The notes under the pieces were generated by a model. The model ran no database searches. It was not told where the DNA came from and saw only the letters and a list, made by a program, of their open reading frames with translations. 64,000 bases of DNA from JACKJP01 sp050249695 (GTDB lineage Bacteria; Pseudomonadota; Alphaproteobacteria; Rhizobiales; Tepidamorphaceae), in NCBI GenBank assembly GCA_050249695.1, contig JBFWQA010000008.1, forward strand, positions 1-64,000, in the 5' to 3' direction. The first letter of the stretch is position 1. Each line of letters opens with the position of its first letter. This document shows positions 50,647 to 59,842 of this stretch, in pieces. The translations under genes and the position numbers were made by a program.

Positions 50647-51558
50647 GTGATCAGATTGGACAGGCAGGTCGCCATCGTCACCGGCGCAGGCGCGGGGATC
50701 GGCCGCGCCACAGCCCTGCTGCTGGCCGAGCGTGGCGCGCGCGTCGTCGTCAATGACGCAAAGCCGGAACGGGCGGCCGAAGTGGCTGACGAAATCCGGC
50801 GCGCGGGCGCTGAAAGCGTCTGTCAGCACAGCCCTGTCGGAACGGTCGAGGCGGCGGGCGAGATCGCCGCCGCCGCGCTCGACAACTTCGGCCGGGTGGA
50901 CATCCTCGTGAACAATGCCGGCATCTCACGGCCGGCGCCGTTCGGCGAAGATAGCGACGAGGCGATCGATCTCGTCCTCCAGACGAACCTGCGCGGGCCT
51001 TATGCCTTGATGCGCGCGGTCTGGCCGACGATGCGCGCGCAGGGATATGGGCGGATTCTGAACACCGCGTCGAGCGCTGCGCTGGGATCGGGCATCAGCG
51101 GCGCCTACGCCCCTTCCAAGGCGGGTATCGTCGGCCTGACCAAAGACGCGGCGATGAGTGGCCGACCTCTCGGTATCCACGTCAATGCGATCCTTCCATC
51201 GGCCCACACCGAACTACTCGACAATCATCCGGACCTCGCATTCCGCCAGTGGATGCGACAACATTTCGGTGCGCGCCAGGTCGCATGCGCGACCGTCTTT
51301 CTGGTCAGTCCGGCCAATCCCTGCACCGCCGAATTGTTCTTTGTCGGCGGCGGTCACATCAGCCGCGCTACGTTCCTGGAAAGCGCGGGCTATCTCGATC
51401 AAGCGCTCAGCCCCGAAGCGATTCGCGACAATCTCGATCAGATCATGTCGCTCGAAGGTGCGACCCCGCTGACGACTCAAGCTGATCATGGCGCGATCTA
51501 TGCCAGGCTCTTTCCACATCGGGCCACGGAGCCGACTGCATGCGATCAGGACAGATAG
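50647..51558 (+). CDS. Short-chain dehydrogenase/reductase (SDR)
   Basis: This is a 303-aa SDR resembling the multifunctional enzyme type 2 dehydrogenase domain. It has VAIVTGAGAGIGRA, NNAGISRP, and the Tyr-Lys pair in GAYAPSKAG. GTG 50647 gives the proper N-terminus; the 49 upstream codons lack SDR similarity. It is divergent from the amidohydrolase at 50464. The C-terminal extension after residue 235 fits acyl-CoA-type SDRs, so a 3-hydroxyacyl-CoA substrate is likely. Confidence 0.88.
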   Translation: MIRLDRQVAIVTGAGAGIGRATALLLAERGARVVVNDAKPERAAEVADEIRRAGAESVCQHSPVGTVEAAGEIAAAALDNFGRVDILVNNAGISRPAPFGEDSDEAIDLVLQTNLRGPYALMRAVWPTMRAQGYGRILNTASSAALGSGISGAYAPSKAGIVGLTKDAAMSGRPLGIHVNAILPSAHTELLDNHPDLAFRQWMRQHFGARQVACATVFLVSPANPCTAELFFVGGGHISRATFLESAGYLDQALSPEAIRDNLDQIMSLEGATPLTTQADHGAIYARLFPHRATEPTACDQDR

Positions 51559-52994
51559 ACGATCTTCTGTTCCTGGAACGCTCGCAACCCCTCGATCCCG
51601 CCCTCGCGGCCGAGACCCGATTGCTTGAAGCCGCCATATGGCAGGGTGCGATCGACGATCACCGCATTCCTCGCCACATTGCCGGTTCGAAGCTGCCGGC
51701 CGATCCGCCATAGCGCAGCATCGTCCTCGGTGAAGACGCTGCCGTAGAGGCCATAGTCGCTGTCGTTGGCGATCGCGATCGCCTCCGCTTCCGTCTCATA
51801 GCGGATGACGCAGATGACGGGCCCGAAAATCTCCTCCCGAGCGATCCGCATGCGGTTATCGACGTGATCGAACAGGGTCGGCTCCAGGAAATAGCCCCGA
51901 GGCAGATCGGGAGGACGGCCGCCGCCGACGACGAGCCGTGCCCCTTCCGCCTGACCGATAGCGATATAGTCCTCGACCCGGGTGCGCTGTCGCTCGAGCG
52001 CGATCGGGCCCATGTCCGTCGTCGCGTCGAACGGGTCGCCGACCCGGGCTGCGTCCAAGGCCGCCGCGAAGGCGTCGATGAATGCGTCATGTCTGGCGCT
52101 TGAGACCAGCACTCTGGTAAGCGCCGAGCAGGCCTGTCCCGTCAGCATCGTTGAGGCGGGAAGCAATTTCGCGACCACTTCCTCGATTGGCATGTCGTCG
52201 AGGATGATGGCCGCCGACTTGCCACCGAGTTCCAGCCCGACGCGCGCGACCCGGTCGGCGCAAATTCGGGCGATATGCCGTCCGGTCTCGGTGCTGCCGG
52301 TGAAGGTCACCTTGTCGATCCGCGGATCGCGGACCAGTGCCTCCCCGGCCTCGTTGCCTGCCGGAAGCACGCTGACCACACCCTCGGGCAGGTTTGCCGC
52401 TTCTAGGCACTCGGCCAGGATCAGGGCATCAAGTGGCGTCGAAGGCGCGGCCTTGAGAATCACCGAGCAGCCTGCGGCCAGCGCCGGCGCGACCTTGAGA
52501 ACACTGAGGTTGAGCGGCGCGTTCCACGGTACGATCGCGGCAACCACTCCGGCCGGCTCCATCACGCCGTACGCCTCGCCGCCGGGCCGGGCGCGCGGCT
52601 CCACCTCGGGTAGCCGCTCGATCATGTCGGCATAATAGTCAAACAGCAGCGGCGGGCCGGCACAGCTCGCCGTCGAAACCTTCAGTGTCGCGCCCATCTC
52701 CAAGGTGATCGCTTGGGCGAGGTCGGCCTGTCTGTCGCGAAGTGCACCGGCCAGGACGCGAAGCCGGGCGGCTCGCTCGGCCGGAGCGAGACGAGGCCAA
52801 GGGCCGGTATCGAAAGCCGTTCTCGCCGCGCCGACGGCGCGACCGACGTCGGCGGGGCGCGCCGCGGCGACCGAGGCCATCACCTGCTCGGTCGCGGGAT
52901 TGACGACCTCCAGCGTCTCGCCGCTTGCCGGCGCGACCCACCGCCCGGCAATGAACAGCCGATCCGGATGCGGGAGGGAGAAGGGGAGGCTCAT
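51546..52994 (-). CDS. NAD(P)-dependent aldehyde dehydrogenase
   Basis: This is a 482-aa ALDH. The catalytic Cys is in TGQACSALTR at about residue 285, the Glu base in LELGGKSAAI, and the cofactor loop in FTGSTETGRHI. It is clearly a different subfamily from the two ALDHs at 6925 and 62478. The ATG overlaps the upstream GMC oxidoreductase stop as ATGA. The GMC enzyme would make the aldehyde that this enzyme oxidises, giving an alcohol-to-acid pair. Confidence 0.93.
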   Translation of the reverse strand: MSLPFSLPHPDRLFIAGRWVAPASGETLEVVNPATEQVMASVAAARPADVGRAVGAARTAFDTGPWPRLAPAERAARLRVLAGALRDRQADLAQAITLEMGATLKVSTASCAGPPLLFDYYADMIERLPEVEPRARPGGEAYGVMEPAGVVAAIVPWNAPLNLSVLKVAPALAAGCSVILKAAPSTPLDALILAECLEAANLPEGVVSVLPAGNEAGEALVRDPRIDKVTFTGSTETGRHIARICADRVARVGLELGGKSAAIILDDMPIEEVVAKLLPASTMLTGQACSALTRVLVSSARHDAFIDAFAAALDAARVGDPFDATTDMGPIALERQRTRVEDYIAIGQAEGARLVVGGGRPPDLPRGYFLEPTLFDHVDNRMRIAREEIFGPVICVIRYETEAEAIAIANDSDYGLYGSVFTEDDAALWRIGRQLRTGNVARNAVIVDRTLPYGGFKQSGLGREGGIEGLRAFQEQKIVYLS

Positions 52995-54604
52995 GCGCCG
53001 GCGTTCGAATCTTCAAGGATCATGTCCGCGCCCTTTTCGGCGATCATGATTACTGGCGCATTTGTGTTGCCTGAAACGACCGCGGGCATGATCGACGCGT
53101 CGATCACACGCAGCCTTTGGGCGCCGTGGACGCGGAGCCTTGGGTCGACGATCGAGTGGGCGTCGACCCCCATCCGACAGGAGCTGGAAAAATGATGGCC
53201 CGGGCTGCCGCACTCGCGCACATGAGCGAGGATCGCGGAGTCCGGGCTGTCCAATGGCGGCTCGGACTCGGCCACGAAAGGCGCAATGGCGGGTTGCCGC
53301 ATGATCCGGAAGAACCGCTTTAGCCCTTCAGTCGTCGCTCGCCGATCTTCTTCCGCCGCAAGATATGCAGGGTCGATAAGCGGCATCGCCTCAGGATCGG
53401 CGCTGGTCAGCCGCACGGTGCCGCGGCTGACCGGCCGCAGCTGATATGCCGAGGTCATGAAACCGGACTCCCGGCGCAGTCTCTTGCCGCTTGCGTCGGT
53501 ACTGAACAGCAGGAAATAGCCCTGCATGTCGGGACGCCCGTGCGCGCCATCGGCGCGGAAGAAGGCGCCGGCATAGCCTGCGGCGACGGTTAGCGGGCCG
53601 CGCCCGCGCAGCAGATAGTCGGCGCCCGAAATCGCCTTGCCCCAAAAACCGCGCAGCCGATCGTTCATCGTAATCGGCTGGGTCGCCCGGTAGGTGCTAC
53701 GGACGTTCAGATGATCCTGAAGGCCGTCGCCAACCGGCCGATCCAGCCGCACGTTGATGCCGTGAGCTTTCAAGTGCGGGGCGGGGCCGATACCCGACAG
53801 CATGAGCAATTGGGGCGAGGCGAGCGCTCCGCCGGCGAGGATCATCTCCCGGCGCGCCTGCACGGTGAGCGTTTCGCCGCCGCGGCGGACGGTAGCCCCG
53901 ATCGCCTTACGTCCGTCGAACAGGATCCGTTCGGCGCGTGCATCGGTTACAATCGACAGGTTCGCACGACGCTTTGCGCGGCTGAGGAAGGCGGCGGCTG
54001 TAGAGCAGCGCCGCGCGCCCCTGACTGTCATCTGATAATAGCCCGCCCCCTCCTGGTCCGAGCCATTGAAATCGCGCGTCTTTGGAATACCGGCTTCGAC
54101 GCAAGCCTGAATGAAGGCGTCGCACAGCGGATGCGGCGCTGTCGGGTCGCGCACGGCGAGCGGTCCCGCGGCCCCGTGGAAGGCATCACCGCCGTGCTGC
54201 TGATCTTCCGAGCGTCGGAAATAGGGAAGCACGTCCATATAGGCCCACCCCGTGCAACCGGCGACCGCCCAGTCGTCATAGTCTTCCGCTTGGCCGCGGA
54301 TATAGAGCAGCCCGTTAGTGGAGCTGCAACCGCCGAGCACCTTCCCGCGGGGTACTCCGATCCGGCGTCCGTCGAGACCCGGCTGTGGCACCGTCTCGAA
54401 CCTCCAGTCCAGCGTCCGATGCCCAGTGACCTTGCCATAGCCGATCGGGATGTGGATCCACGGATTGTAGTCGCGCCCGCCTGCCTCGATCAGCAGCACC
54501 TGATGTCGCCCGCAGGCGGAGAGCCGGTCGGCGAGAACGCAGCCGGCCGTGCCGCCGCCGATGATGACGAAATCGGCCTCGATCGTTGCGGCGGAACTGC
54601 GCAT
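52991..54604 (-). CDS. GMC family flavin alcohol oxidoreductase
   Basis: This is a 537-aa FAD enzyme of the choline dehydrogenase/alcohol oxidase type. The N-terminal dinucleotide motif is DFVIIGGGTAGCVLADRL, the GMC signature is GGCSSTNGLLYIRGQ, and the C-terminal active site has GSPGHHFSSSCRMG and VVSGNTNAPVIMIAEKGADMI. It oxidises a primary alcohol to the aldehyde. The gene is coupled to the ALDH downstream. A relic of another GMC gene lies at 60774. Confidence 0.93.
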   Translation of the reverse strand: MRSSAATIEADFVIIGGGTAGCVLADRLSACGRHQVLLIEAGGRDYNPWIHIPIGYGKVTGHRTLDWRFETVPQPGLDGRRIGVPRGKVLGGCSSTNGLLYIRGQAEDYDDWAVAGCTGWAYMDVLPYFRRSEDQQHGGDAFHGAAGPLAVRDPTAPHPLCDAFIQACVEAGIPKTRDFNGSDQEGAGYYQMTVRGARRCSTAAAFLSRAKRRANLSIVTDARAERILFDGRKAIGATVRRGGETLTVQARREMILAGGALASPQLLMLSGIGPAPHLKAHGINVRLDRPVGDGLQDHLNVRSTYRATQPITMNDRLRGFWGKAISGADYLLRGRGPLTVAAGYAGAFFRADGAHGRPDMQGYFLLFSTDASGKRLRRESGFMTSAYQLRPVSRGTVRLTSADPEAMPLIDPAYLAAEEDRRATTEGLKRFFRIMRQPAIAPFVAESEPPLDSPDSAILAHVRECGSPGHHFSSSCRMGVDAHSIVDPRLRVHGAQRLRVIDASIMPAVVSGNTNAPVIMIAEKGADMILEDSNAGA

Positions 54605-54909
54605 CGCCCCGCTTTGGCAGCGACGGCGGCGTAACGCGACAACCGCTCAGCCTGGCCGGGGGAAAATCGCCAGGCCGAACTTCAGCGCAATGAGTCGCCG
54701 TCAGCCGTTGGTCTGAAATCTCATCGACCAGCGCCCGATCCCCGTCGCCGCGGGCCGTCGCCCATTGATGGGGTTCGCCGATAGCGCGCCGTCGCCTTGT
54801 GCAACACGCCCACCCCCCTTGTAGTATGCCTTCCATGTGAAGACCTCACGCGCTCAGTTTGAAGTCACCTTTTTCGACAGATGCGCTAGATTCAGAGGAG
54901 GAGGCTGTC
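54605..54909. other. Divergent promoter region, GMC gene and ACMSD-like gene
   Basis: This 305-bp stretch contains no convincing gene. Near 54895-54902 is the strong GAGGAGG ribosome site of the amidohydrolase gene. The stretch from about 54858 has AT-rich blocks (CCTTTTTCGACA, CTAGATTC) that could form a promoter, but -35/-10 spacing is not standard. None of the GTGTCGACAC boxes occurs here. Confidence 0.4.
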
Positions 54910-55884
54910 ATGGGCCATTCTGGCGACGCATCGAGGACCATCGACGTGCAAACGCATTATGTGCCGCCAGCCGCGGTCGGGCTTGTGAAGGCCCTGCACA
55001 AAGCGGGTCATCGCACGCCCGGTCTAGGTACGCTTCAGGGCGGCGATCCCAAGCTCGGTCTCGACCAGCGGCTGCGGGTCATGGATGAGGCCGGTATCGC
55101 AACATCCCTGCTGAGTTTCGCACCAATCGGCGTCATCGCCGATCAGCATCTTGCCATTGCACTGTGCCGTGCCGCCAATGACGGAATGCTGGAAGCATGC
55201 GCCGCCCATCCCGACAGATTCGTGATGGCGGCGGTTCTGCCGTTCCCGAATCCGGCCAACGCAGACAATGAGCTAACCCGGATCGCTCAGGAACCCGCCC
55301 TCAGGGCCGTGCAAATTATCGCCTCTACGACCCGATATCTGCCGGAAGACGATTGCTACGAGCCCATTTACAGGCGCGCCGCGACCGCTCAACTGCCTTT
55401 GATTCTGCATCCGACCGCAGGCCAATCCGATCTAGCACCCCAGTTCGACGCCTACGGCCTTTCCTCCGGCATGCACGCGATGATCTCGCATGCGCTTGTC
55501 GCCGCGCGCATGATTCAGTCGGGCTTGCTCGACCGCATTCCTACACTCGAACTGATCCTGACTCACCTCGGCGGAATCCTTCCCTTCCTGATCGATCGCC
55601 TCGATAGCCGGGCGTCCGGTCCCGCTGCTTTTGCGCCATCGCATTATTTGCGGACCCGATTGTTCGTCGATGCCTGCGGCTATCCAGCCGGCCCCGCGCT
55701 TCGATGTGCCATCGAGGCGCTGGGCGCTGAGCGGGTAATGATCGGATCGGATTGGCCATCCCGCCCCATCGCGCCAGCACTGGCCGCGATCCGGGAGCTT
55801 GGGTTAAGCGAGGCCGCCGAGCGGGCAATATTGCGCGAGACCGCGGCGCGCTGGTTCGACCCATCACGCGCCCGAGGTCACTAG
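54910..55884 (+). CDS. ACMSD-like amidohydrolase (decarboxylase family), altered metal motif
   Basis: This is a 324-aa TIM-barrel protein of the amidohydrolase 2 / 2-amino-3-carboxymuconate-semialdehyde decarboxylase family. ATG 54910 follows GAGGAGG with seven-base spacing. The usual N-terminal HxH metal motif reads Gln14-Thr-His16 (IDVQTHYVPP). Later residues are normal: LHPTAGQ, the SHAL..., LTHLGG and GSDWPSRP (catalytic Asp). It may decarboxylate or hydrate an aromatic or muconate-type acid, or hydrolyse a lactone, but the Gln raises doubt about metal content. Confidence 0.85.
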   Translation: MGHSGDASRTIDVQTHYVPPAAVGLVKALHKAGHRTPGLGTLQGGDPKLGLDQRLRVMDEAGIATSLLSFAPIGVIADQHLAIALCRAANDGMLEACAAHPDRFVMAAVLPFPNPANADNELTRIAQEPALRAVQIIASTTRYLPEDDCYEPIYRRAATAQLPLILHPTAGQSDLAPQFDAYGLSSGMHAMISHALVAARMIQSGLLDRIPTLELILTHLGGILPFLIDRLDSRASGPAAFAPSHYLRTRLFVDACGYPAGPALRCAIEALGAERVMIGSDWPSRPIAPALAAIRELGLSEAAERAILRETAARWFDPSRARGH

Positions 55885-56055
55885 ATTGTTTCCGCCCAGC
55901 TTCCGATCCTGTCCCTGAGCTGGCGCCGGGTGCCGGCGAAGTTGTGGCCATGAGTCGGGGCGAATGGGCACGCTGCGGTTTCACAACAGCCTTCTTCGGG
56001 CACGATCGTGGAGACATCGAAACGCAGAACATCAGGTTCGATCACCGCTCGCTCG

Positions 56056-56850
56056 TCAATAGTCCAGGCTAGGGTAGCCGCCGCCGTTCACAACGATCAG
56101 ATCGCCATTTATCCCAGCGGCACGGTCCGAGCAGAGAAAGGTGAACGCGTCCGCGACCTCCGTCATCGTCATGTAGCGACCGATCGCCGTCTGCTCGCCA
56201 AGCCGATTGATCGCGTCCGCTGGAGGCGGATTCTCGCGCCGCAGATCAGGCTGGGGGGGCCGGCTAGCGCCCGCCTTTTGAGTGCGCACGATCCCCGGCG
56301 ACACGACGTTCACTCGAACCCCACGGGGTGCCGCCTCCAACGCCAGCGTTCGCGTCATATTGACGATCCCGCCCTTGCCGGCCGCCTGCACGGCAAAACC
56401 GTAGATTGGGTGGAACGCTGCGTCGGCTGAGGTGTTGACGATCGCGCCGCTGCCTTGGGGATACATGATTCGGAGCGCCTCCTGGCAGCAGAAGAAAGTG
56501 CCGCGCAGGTTGACGTTCATCACCAGATCCCATTGCTCGACGGTGACGTCGAGGGTCTCACCACGCCAAGAATAGCCTCCAATATGACAGGCGGCGTCCA
56601 GTCTTTCCCATTCGGTCGCTACGGCACGGAAGGCTGTCCGGATTTGGTCGACGTCGCCCAGTTCGACGTGAAGCGCCAGAACGGTCGCGCCCATCGTCTC
56701 CAGCTCGTGGGCGGTCGCCTCATTGTTGGCGTCGTGGACGTCGAGGCAGGCAATTCGCTGCGCGCCTTCGCGCGCGCAAGTAAGAGCGACCTCGCGGCCG
56801 ATGCCGCTGGCCGTTCCCGTGACCAGCACCGTCTTGCCCTGCATCAGCAC
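56056..56850 (-). CDS. SDR-family protein with missing catalytic Tyr
   Basis: This is a 264-aa Rossmann-fold SDR with VLVTGTASGIGRE at the N-terminus. The NNAG motif reads HIGGYSW. The active-site block around residue 155 reads VQAAGKGGIVN, so the position of the catalytic Tyr is Gln155 while Lys159 remains. Ser141 (NTSADA) is present. GTG 56850 has GGAGGAG seven bases upstream; ATG 56844 is the alternative. It may be a non-oxidoreductase member or use Tyr150 in an altered geometry. Confidence 0.85.
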   Translation of the reverse strand: MLMQGKTVLVTGTASGIGREVALTCAREGAQRIACLDVHDANNEATAHELETMGATVLALHVELGDVDQIRTAFRAVATEWERLDAACHIGGYSWRGETLDVTVEQWDLVMNVNLRGTFFCCQEALRIMYPQGSGAIVNTSADAAFHPIYGFAVQAAGKGGIVNMTRTLALEAAPRGVRVNVVSPGIVRTQKAGASRPPQPDLRRENPPPADAINRLGEQTAIGRYMTMTEVADAFTFLCSDRAAGINGDLIVVNGGGYPSLDY

Positions 56851-57314
56851 TCGCCGTCTCCTCCACCCAACATCTTATTGGTCTCAAGATAATCCGCCAC
56901 TCGCGCGGCGAGGAGAGCGAGGGCGGCGAATTCGGATAGGCGAAAGCAGTGCCGCCAGCTCGAATCCGCTTCGGTTGCGGCGCAAGGCTCGGGCCTTCCG
57001 GCGGGACGAACGAGCATGCCCCATATGCGGCTGGCGTGGTGGCCCATTACCGCGTGACTTTCGGCAGCTTGATTGCCGAAGCGCGATCGCCGCTTCGCGC
57101 CCGGGCTAGCGCCACGGTTCCTCGCCGTGAATCTGTCGGCTATGGCCTCGCACCCCCATTCGCCGGAAGCGCCAGCGATGGTGCCCAGGCGCTCAGCTTA
57201 GCCAGTCCGTCGCGCATAGCCTTGGCCGGCTTGAGTTCTCTCATCGCGATCCACGGCCCTTTCGCGATGATGACCGACCGAGCGCTACGTCCAGCGCCAG
57301 AAGCGAAAGAGGAA
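56851..57314. other. Gene-free stretch with a strong hairpin
   Basis: No family-supported reading frame occurs in these 464 bp. A perfect seven-base-pair stem CGAAGCG/CGCTTCG (57077-57083 and 57091-57097) has a 7-base loop CGATCGC and no T-run. Several weak frames on both strands have normal GC but no recognisable motif. It separates two SDR genes on the same strand, so it probably holds the promoter of the gene at 56056. Confidence 0.4.
57077..57097. repeat. Perfect hairpin CGAAGCG/CGCTTCG
   Basis: Seven G/C-rich base pairs around a self-complementary CGATCG-containing loop. No uridine tract, so it is not a standard intrinsic terminator; a structured leader or processing site is possible. 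Confidence 0.35.
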
Positions 57315-57977
57315 CTATGCTCGCCCGGTGACCGCGATCGCGGCCCCCGTTACGCCGCTCGCTTCCGGTGAAAGCAGGAAGATGATGACGTTTGCCAGTT
57401 CGTCCGTCGTCACCCAGGTTTCAAACTTCGCATTCGGCAGCTCGGCGCGGTTGGCGGGCGTATCGATGATGCTTGGCAGTATTGCGTTCACGCGTATCCT
57501 GCGCGGCTTCAGCTCGGCTGCGAGGCTTTCCGTGAGCCGCGCGACACCGGATTTTGATGCGGCATAAGGCGCCATGCCGATCTCGGCCTTTTGGGCAGCG
57601 ACCGCACCCACGTTCACAATCGCGCCGCCGGCCGAGAGTGATGGCAGCGCCGCAAAGCTCGCGTTGAGTGCAGTCTTGACGTTGAGCGCGTAAAGACGGT
57701 CCCACGTCGCGACATCGCCGTCCTCGACCTTTTCCCACGCGAACCCCCCGGCGATGTTCACCAATCCGCGGAGCGGTCCGAGTCCAGCGAAGACGCTCAC
57801 CACCGAAGGATGGTCGGTGAGGTCCACGCCGCCGACCTTGATCGCATGCTCTGGCAGCCGGTCGGCGTCTGAAATATCTACCGCGGCAACGTCCCAACCG
57901 GCGGCGAGGAGGCGTTTTGCCACGTGCGCCCCGAGCGCGCCGGCGGCGCCGGTGACGACTATTGTTCCCTTGCTCAT
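57315..57977 (-). CDS. Short-chain dehydrogenase/reductase (SDR)
   Basis: This is a 220-aa SDR, shorter than usual. It has VVTGAAGALGAH, NIAGGFAWEKVED as the NNAG region, and the catalytic Tyr-Lys in APYAASKSG. The short length comes from compact loops, not from truncation, because the C-terminal GVTGAAIAVTG is complete. It lies 21 bp after the amidohydrolase gene (57999) in the same direction, so they are co-transcribed. Confidence 0.87.
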   Translation of the reverse strand: MSKGTIVVTGAAGALGAHVAKRLLAAGWDVAAVDISDADRLPEHAIKVGGVDLTDHPSVVSVFAGLGPLRGLVNIAGGFAWEKVEDGDVATWDRLYALNVKTALNASFAALPSLSAGGAIVNVGAVAAQKAEIGMAPYAASKSGVARLTESLAAELKPRRIRVNAILPSIIDTPANRAELPNAKFETWVTTDELANVIIFLLSPEASGVTGAAIAVTGRA

Positions 57978-57998
57978 CGCTCTTGCCTCGATTCGCGA

Positions 57999-59717
57999 TC
58001 AGGCCGAAGGCCGTTGCGGTCCGCGGACCAGCTGCCCCGGTAGATGTTCAGTCGGCAAGCCATCGCGATAAGTGACGCTTCCGGAAAGGATCGTCATTAC
58101 AAAACCGTCGGCACGCTGCATCAGCCGCGTTCCCCCCGCTGGGAGGTCATGGACGAGGTAGGGCCGTTGCAGCCGCACTTCATCCAAATCGATGAGGTTG
58201 ATGTCCGCCTTAAACCCTGGGGCGAGCAGGCCTCGATCCTCAAGTCCTACCGCTTCAGCATTCGCTCTGGTCAATCGCCTGACCACCTCCTCAACGGGCA
58301 AGACGGCGACGTCGCGGGCCCAATGCGCCAGAAGGTAGGAAGGAAAGCTCGCGTCAGTGATGAAGCCGACATGGGCCCCGCCGTCGCCCAAACCGAAAAG
58401 GGCATTGGGATCAAGGATCATCTCGCCGCACGCCGCAAGGTCATAGTCGAGATAATTGACCACCGGCGCGAAGAGCAACGCCCGCCCGTCGTCCTCGAGC
58501 AATAGGTCAAAAGCCACATCTGCAGCCTCTCTGCCCTCGCGTGCGGCAATGGCGGCGACAGAGCGCTCGCGCGGCGGGGCGTAGTCGATCGGCTCACCCA
58601 GCGGAAAGATCCTCTCGTTGGAGAGGCGCGGCAACAGAGCAAAGGTATTGAACTCCATGGGGTCGTCGGCAAGCATCCGCGCCCTTATCGCCGGATCGCG
58701 CATACGTCTGACCCGTTCATGAAGTGGCAGATCGACGATTTCACGGTAGGTCCGGGTGCCCGAAAACGGGTTTTGCGTCCCTTCCAGGCCAAGCAGAATT
58801 CCGATCGGACGCGGCGCGACCACCGTTCGCATCGGCACACCCTCCGCCGACGCCTTTCGAGCAAGGGCCAAAAGCTGCCGCCACACGTCCGGCTGATGAT
58901 AGCGCTGGGTGACTGAAACCAGGGCCGGGCGCCCCGATGCCTCGACCACCCGACGAAAAAGGGCGAATTCGGATTCGACGTCGGGTGCGTCCCAATCGGA
59001 TATCACCTCGAAGATGCCGTGGCCGGCATCCGCCATTCCAAGCGCAATTTGAGTCAGTTCCTGTTCGGCTGCTCGTAGACTGGGGATTGGGTCACCGGCG
59101 AGCGTCTTGTGCCCGATTGTCCGTGAAGTGGAGAAACCGAGCGCCCCGCCGCGCATCGCCTCAGCGGCGAGCGCTCGCATTCGGGCCATGTCATCCACCG
59201 TGGCTGCCTCAAGCCGGAGCGCCCGCTCGCCCATCACATACAGCCGCAACGCAGCATGCGGCAGCAGGGCGCAGATATCGGCATCATGGGTGCGGCGTTC
59301 GACTGCCCGCAGGTAGTCGTCGAAGCTCTCCCACTCCCAATCGAGCCCCTCGGCGAGACAAGGGTGCGGAATGTCCTCAACACCCTCCATCAGCGCGACC
59401 AGGCGCTCCCGATCGGAGGCGCGGACCGGTGCAAAGCCGACGCCACAATTGCCCATGACAACGGTGGTTACGCCATGCCACGTGGTCGGCGCGAGGCGCG
59501 AATCCCAGATCGCCTGGCCATCGAAATGAGTGTGGATGTCGACGAAGCCGGGCGTCACCAGCAACCCCGTCGCGTCTATCTCCTCGACGCCACTGCCCTC
59601 TATGAAGCCAACCGCCACGATCCGGCCATCCCTAACCGCGACATCGGCACGTTGCGCTGCAGAGCCTGTGCCATCGATGAGCGTTCCGCCGCGGATCAGC
59701 AGGTCGTAGGTGGCCAT
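57999..59717 (-). CDS. D-aminoacylase-type metal-dependent amidohydrolase, copy 2
   Basis: This is a 572-aa family mate of the protein at 48779. The metal motif is FVDIHTHFD (His62, His64), and VMGNCGVGFAPV keeps the conserved Cys. LGDGGAHVGFITDAS near residue 475 supplies the catalytic Asp. ATG 59717 (MATYDLLIRGG) is chosen since the 57 upstream codons are Cys-rich and unlike the family. It probably hydrolyses an amide or carbamate-like bond. It is divergent from a TauD gene, which mirrors the amidohydrolase-TauD pairing at 47966-50464. Confidence 0.9.
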   Translation of the reverse strand: MATYDLLIRGGTLIDGTGSAAQRADVAVRDGRIVAVGFIEGSGVEEIDATGLLVTPGFVDIHTHFDGQAIWDSRLAPTTWHGVTTVVMGNCGVGFAPVRASDRERLVALMEGVEDIPHPCLAEGLDWEWESFDDYLRAVERRTHDADICALLPHAALRLYVMGERALRLEAATVDDMARMRALAAEAMRGGALGFSTSRTIGHKTLAGDPIPSLRAAEQELTQIALGMADAGHGIFEVISDWDAPDVESEFALFRRVVEASGRPALVSVTQRYHQPDVWRQLLALARKASAEGVPMRTVVAPRPIGILLGLEGTQNPFSGTRTYREIVDLPLHERVRRMRDPAIRARMLADDPMEFNTFALLPRLSNERIFPLGEPIDYAPPRERSVAAIAAREGREAADVAFDLLLEDDGRALLFAPVVNYLDYDLAACGEMILDPNALFGLGDGGAHVGFITDASFPSYLLAHWARDVAVLPVEEVVRRLTRANAEAVGLEDRGLLAPGFKADINLIDLDEVRLQRPYLVHDLPAGGTRLMQRADGFVMTILSGSVTYRDGLPTEHLPGQLVRGPQRPSA

Positions 59718-59842
59718 TGTCGCGTGGTAGCAGCACGCGCCGGCACCGAGGCAATCGCCGCAGCAATCTTGTGATTCTTCGTCCACGCGAAAAAGAGCCC
59801 ACATGGCTTCGCGCGGCGCCCATATGTAATTATTCTTGAGAT

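Noticed and set aside
57077..57097. Hairpin read as an intrinsic terminator
   Set aside because: The stem is good but no T-run follows on either strand, so terminator function is not supported.
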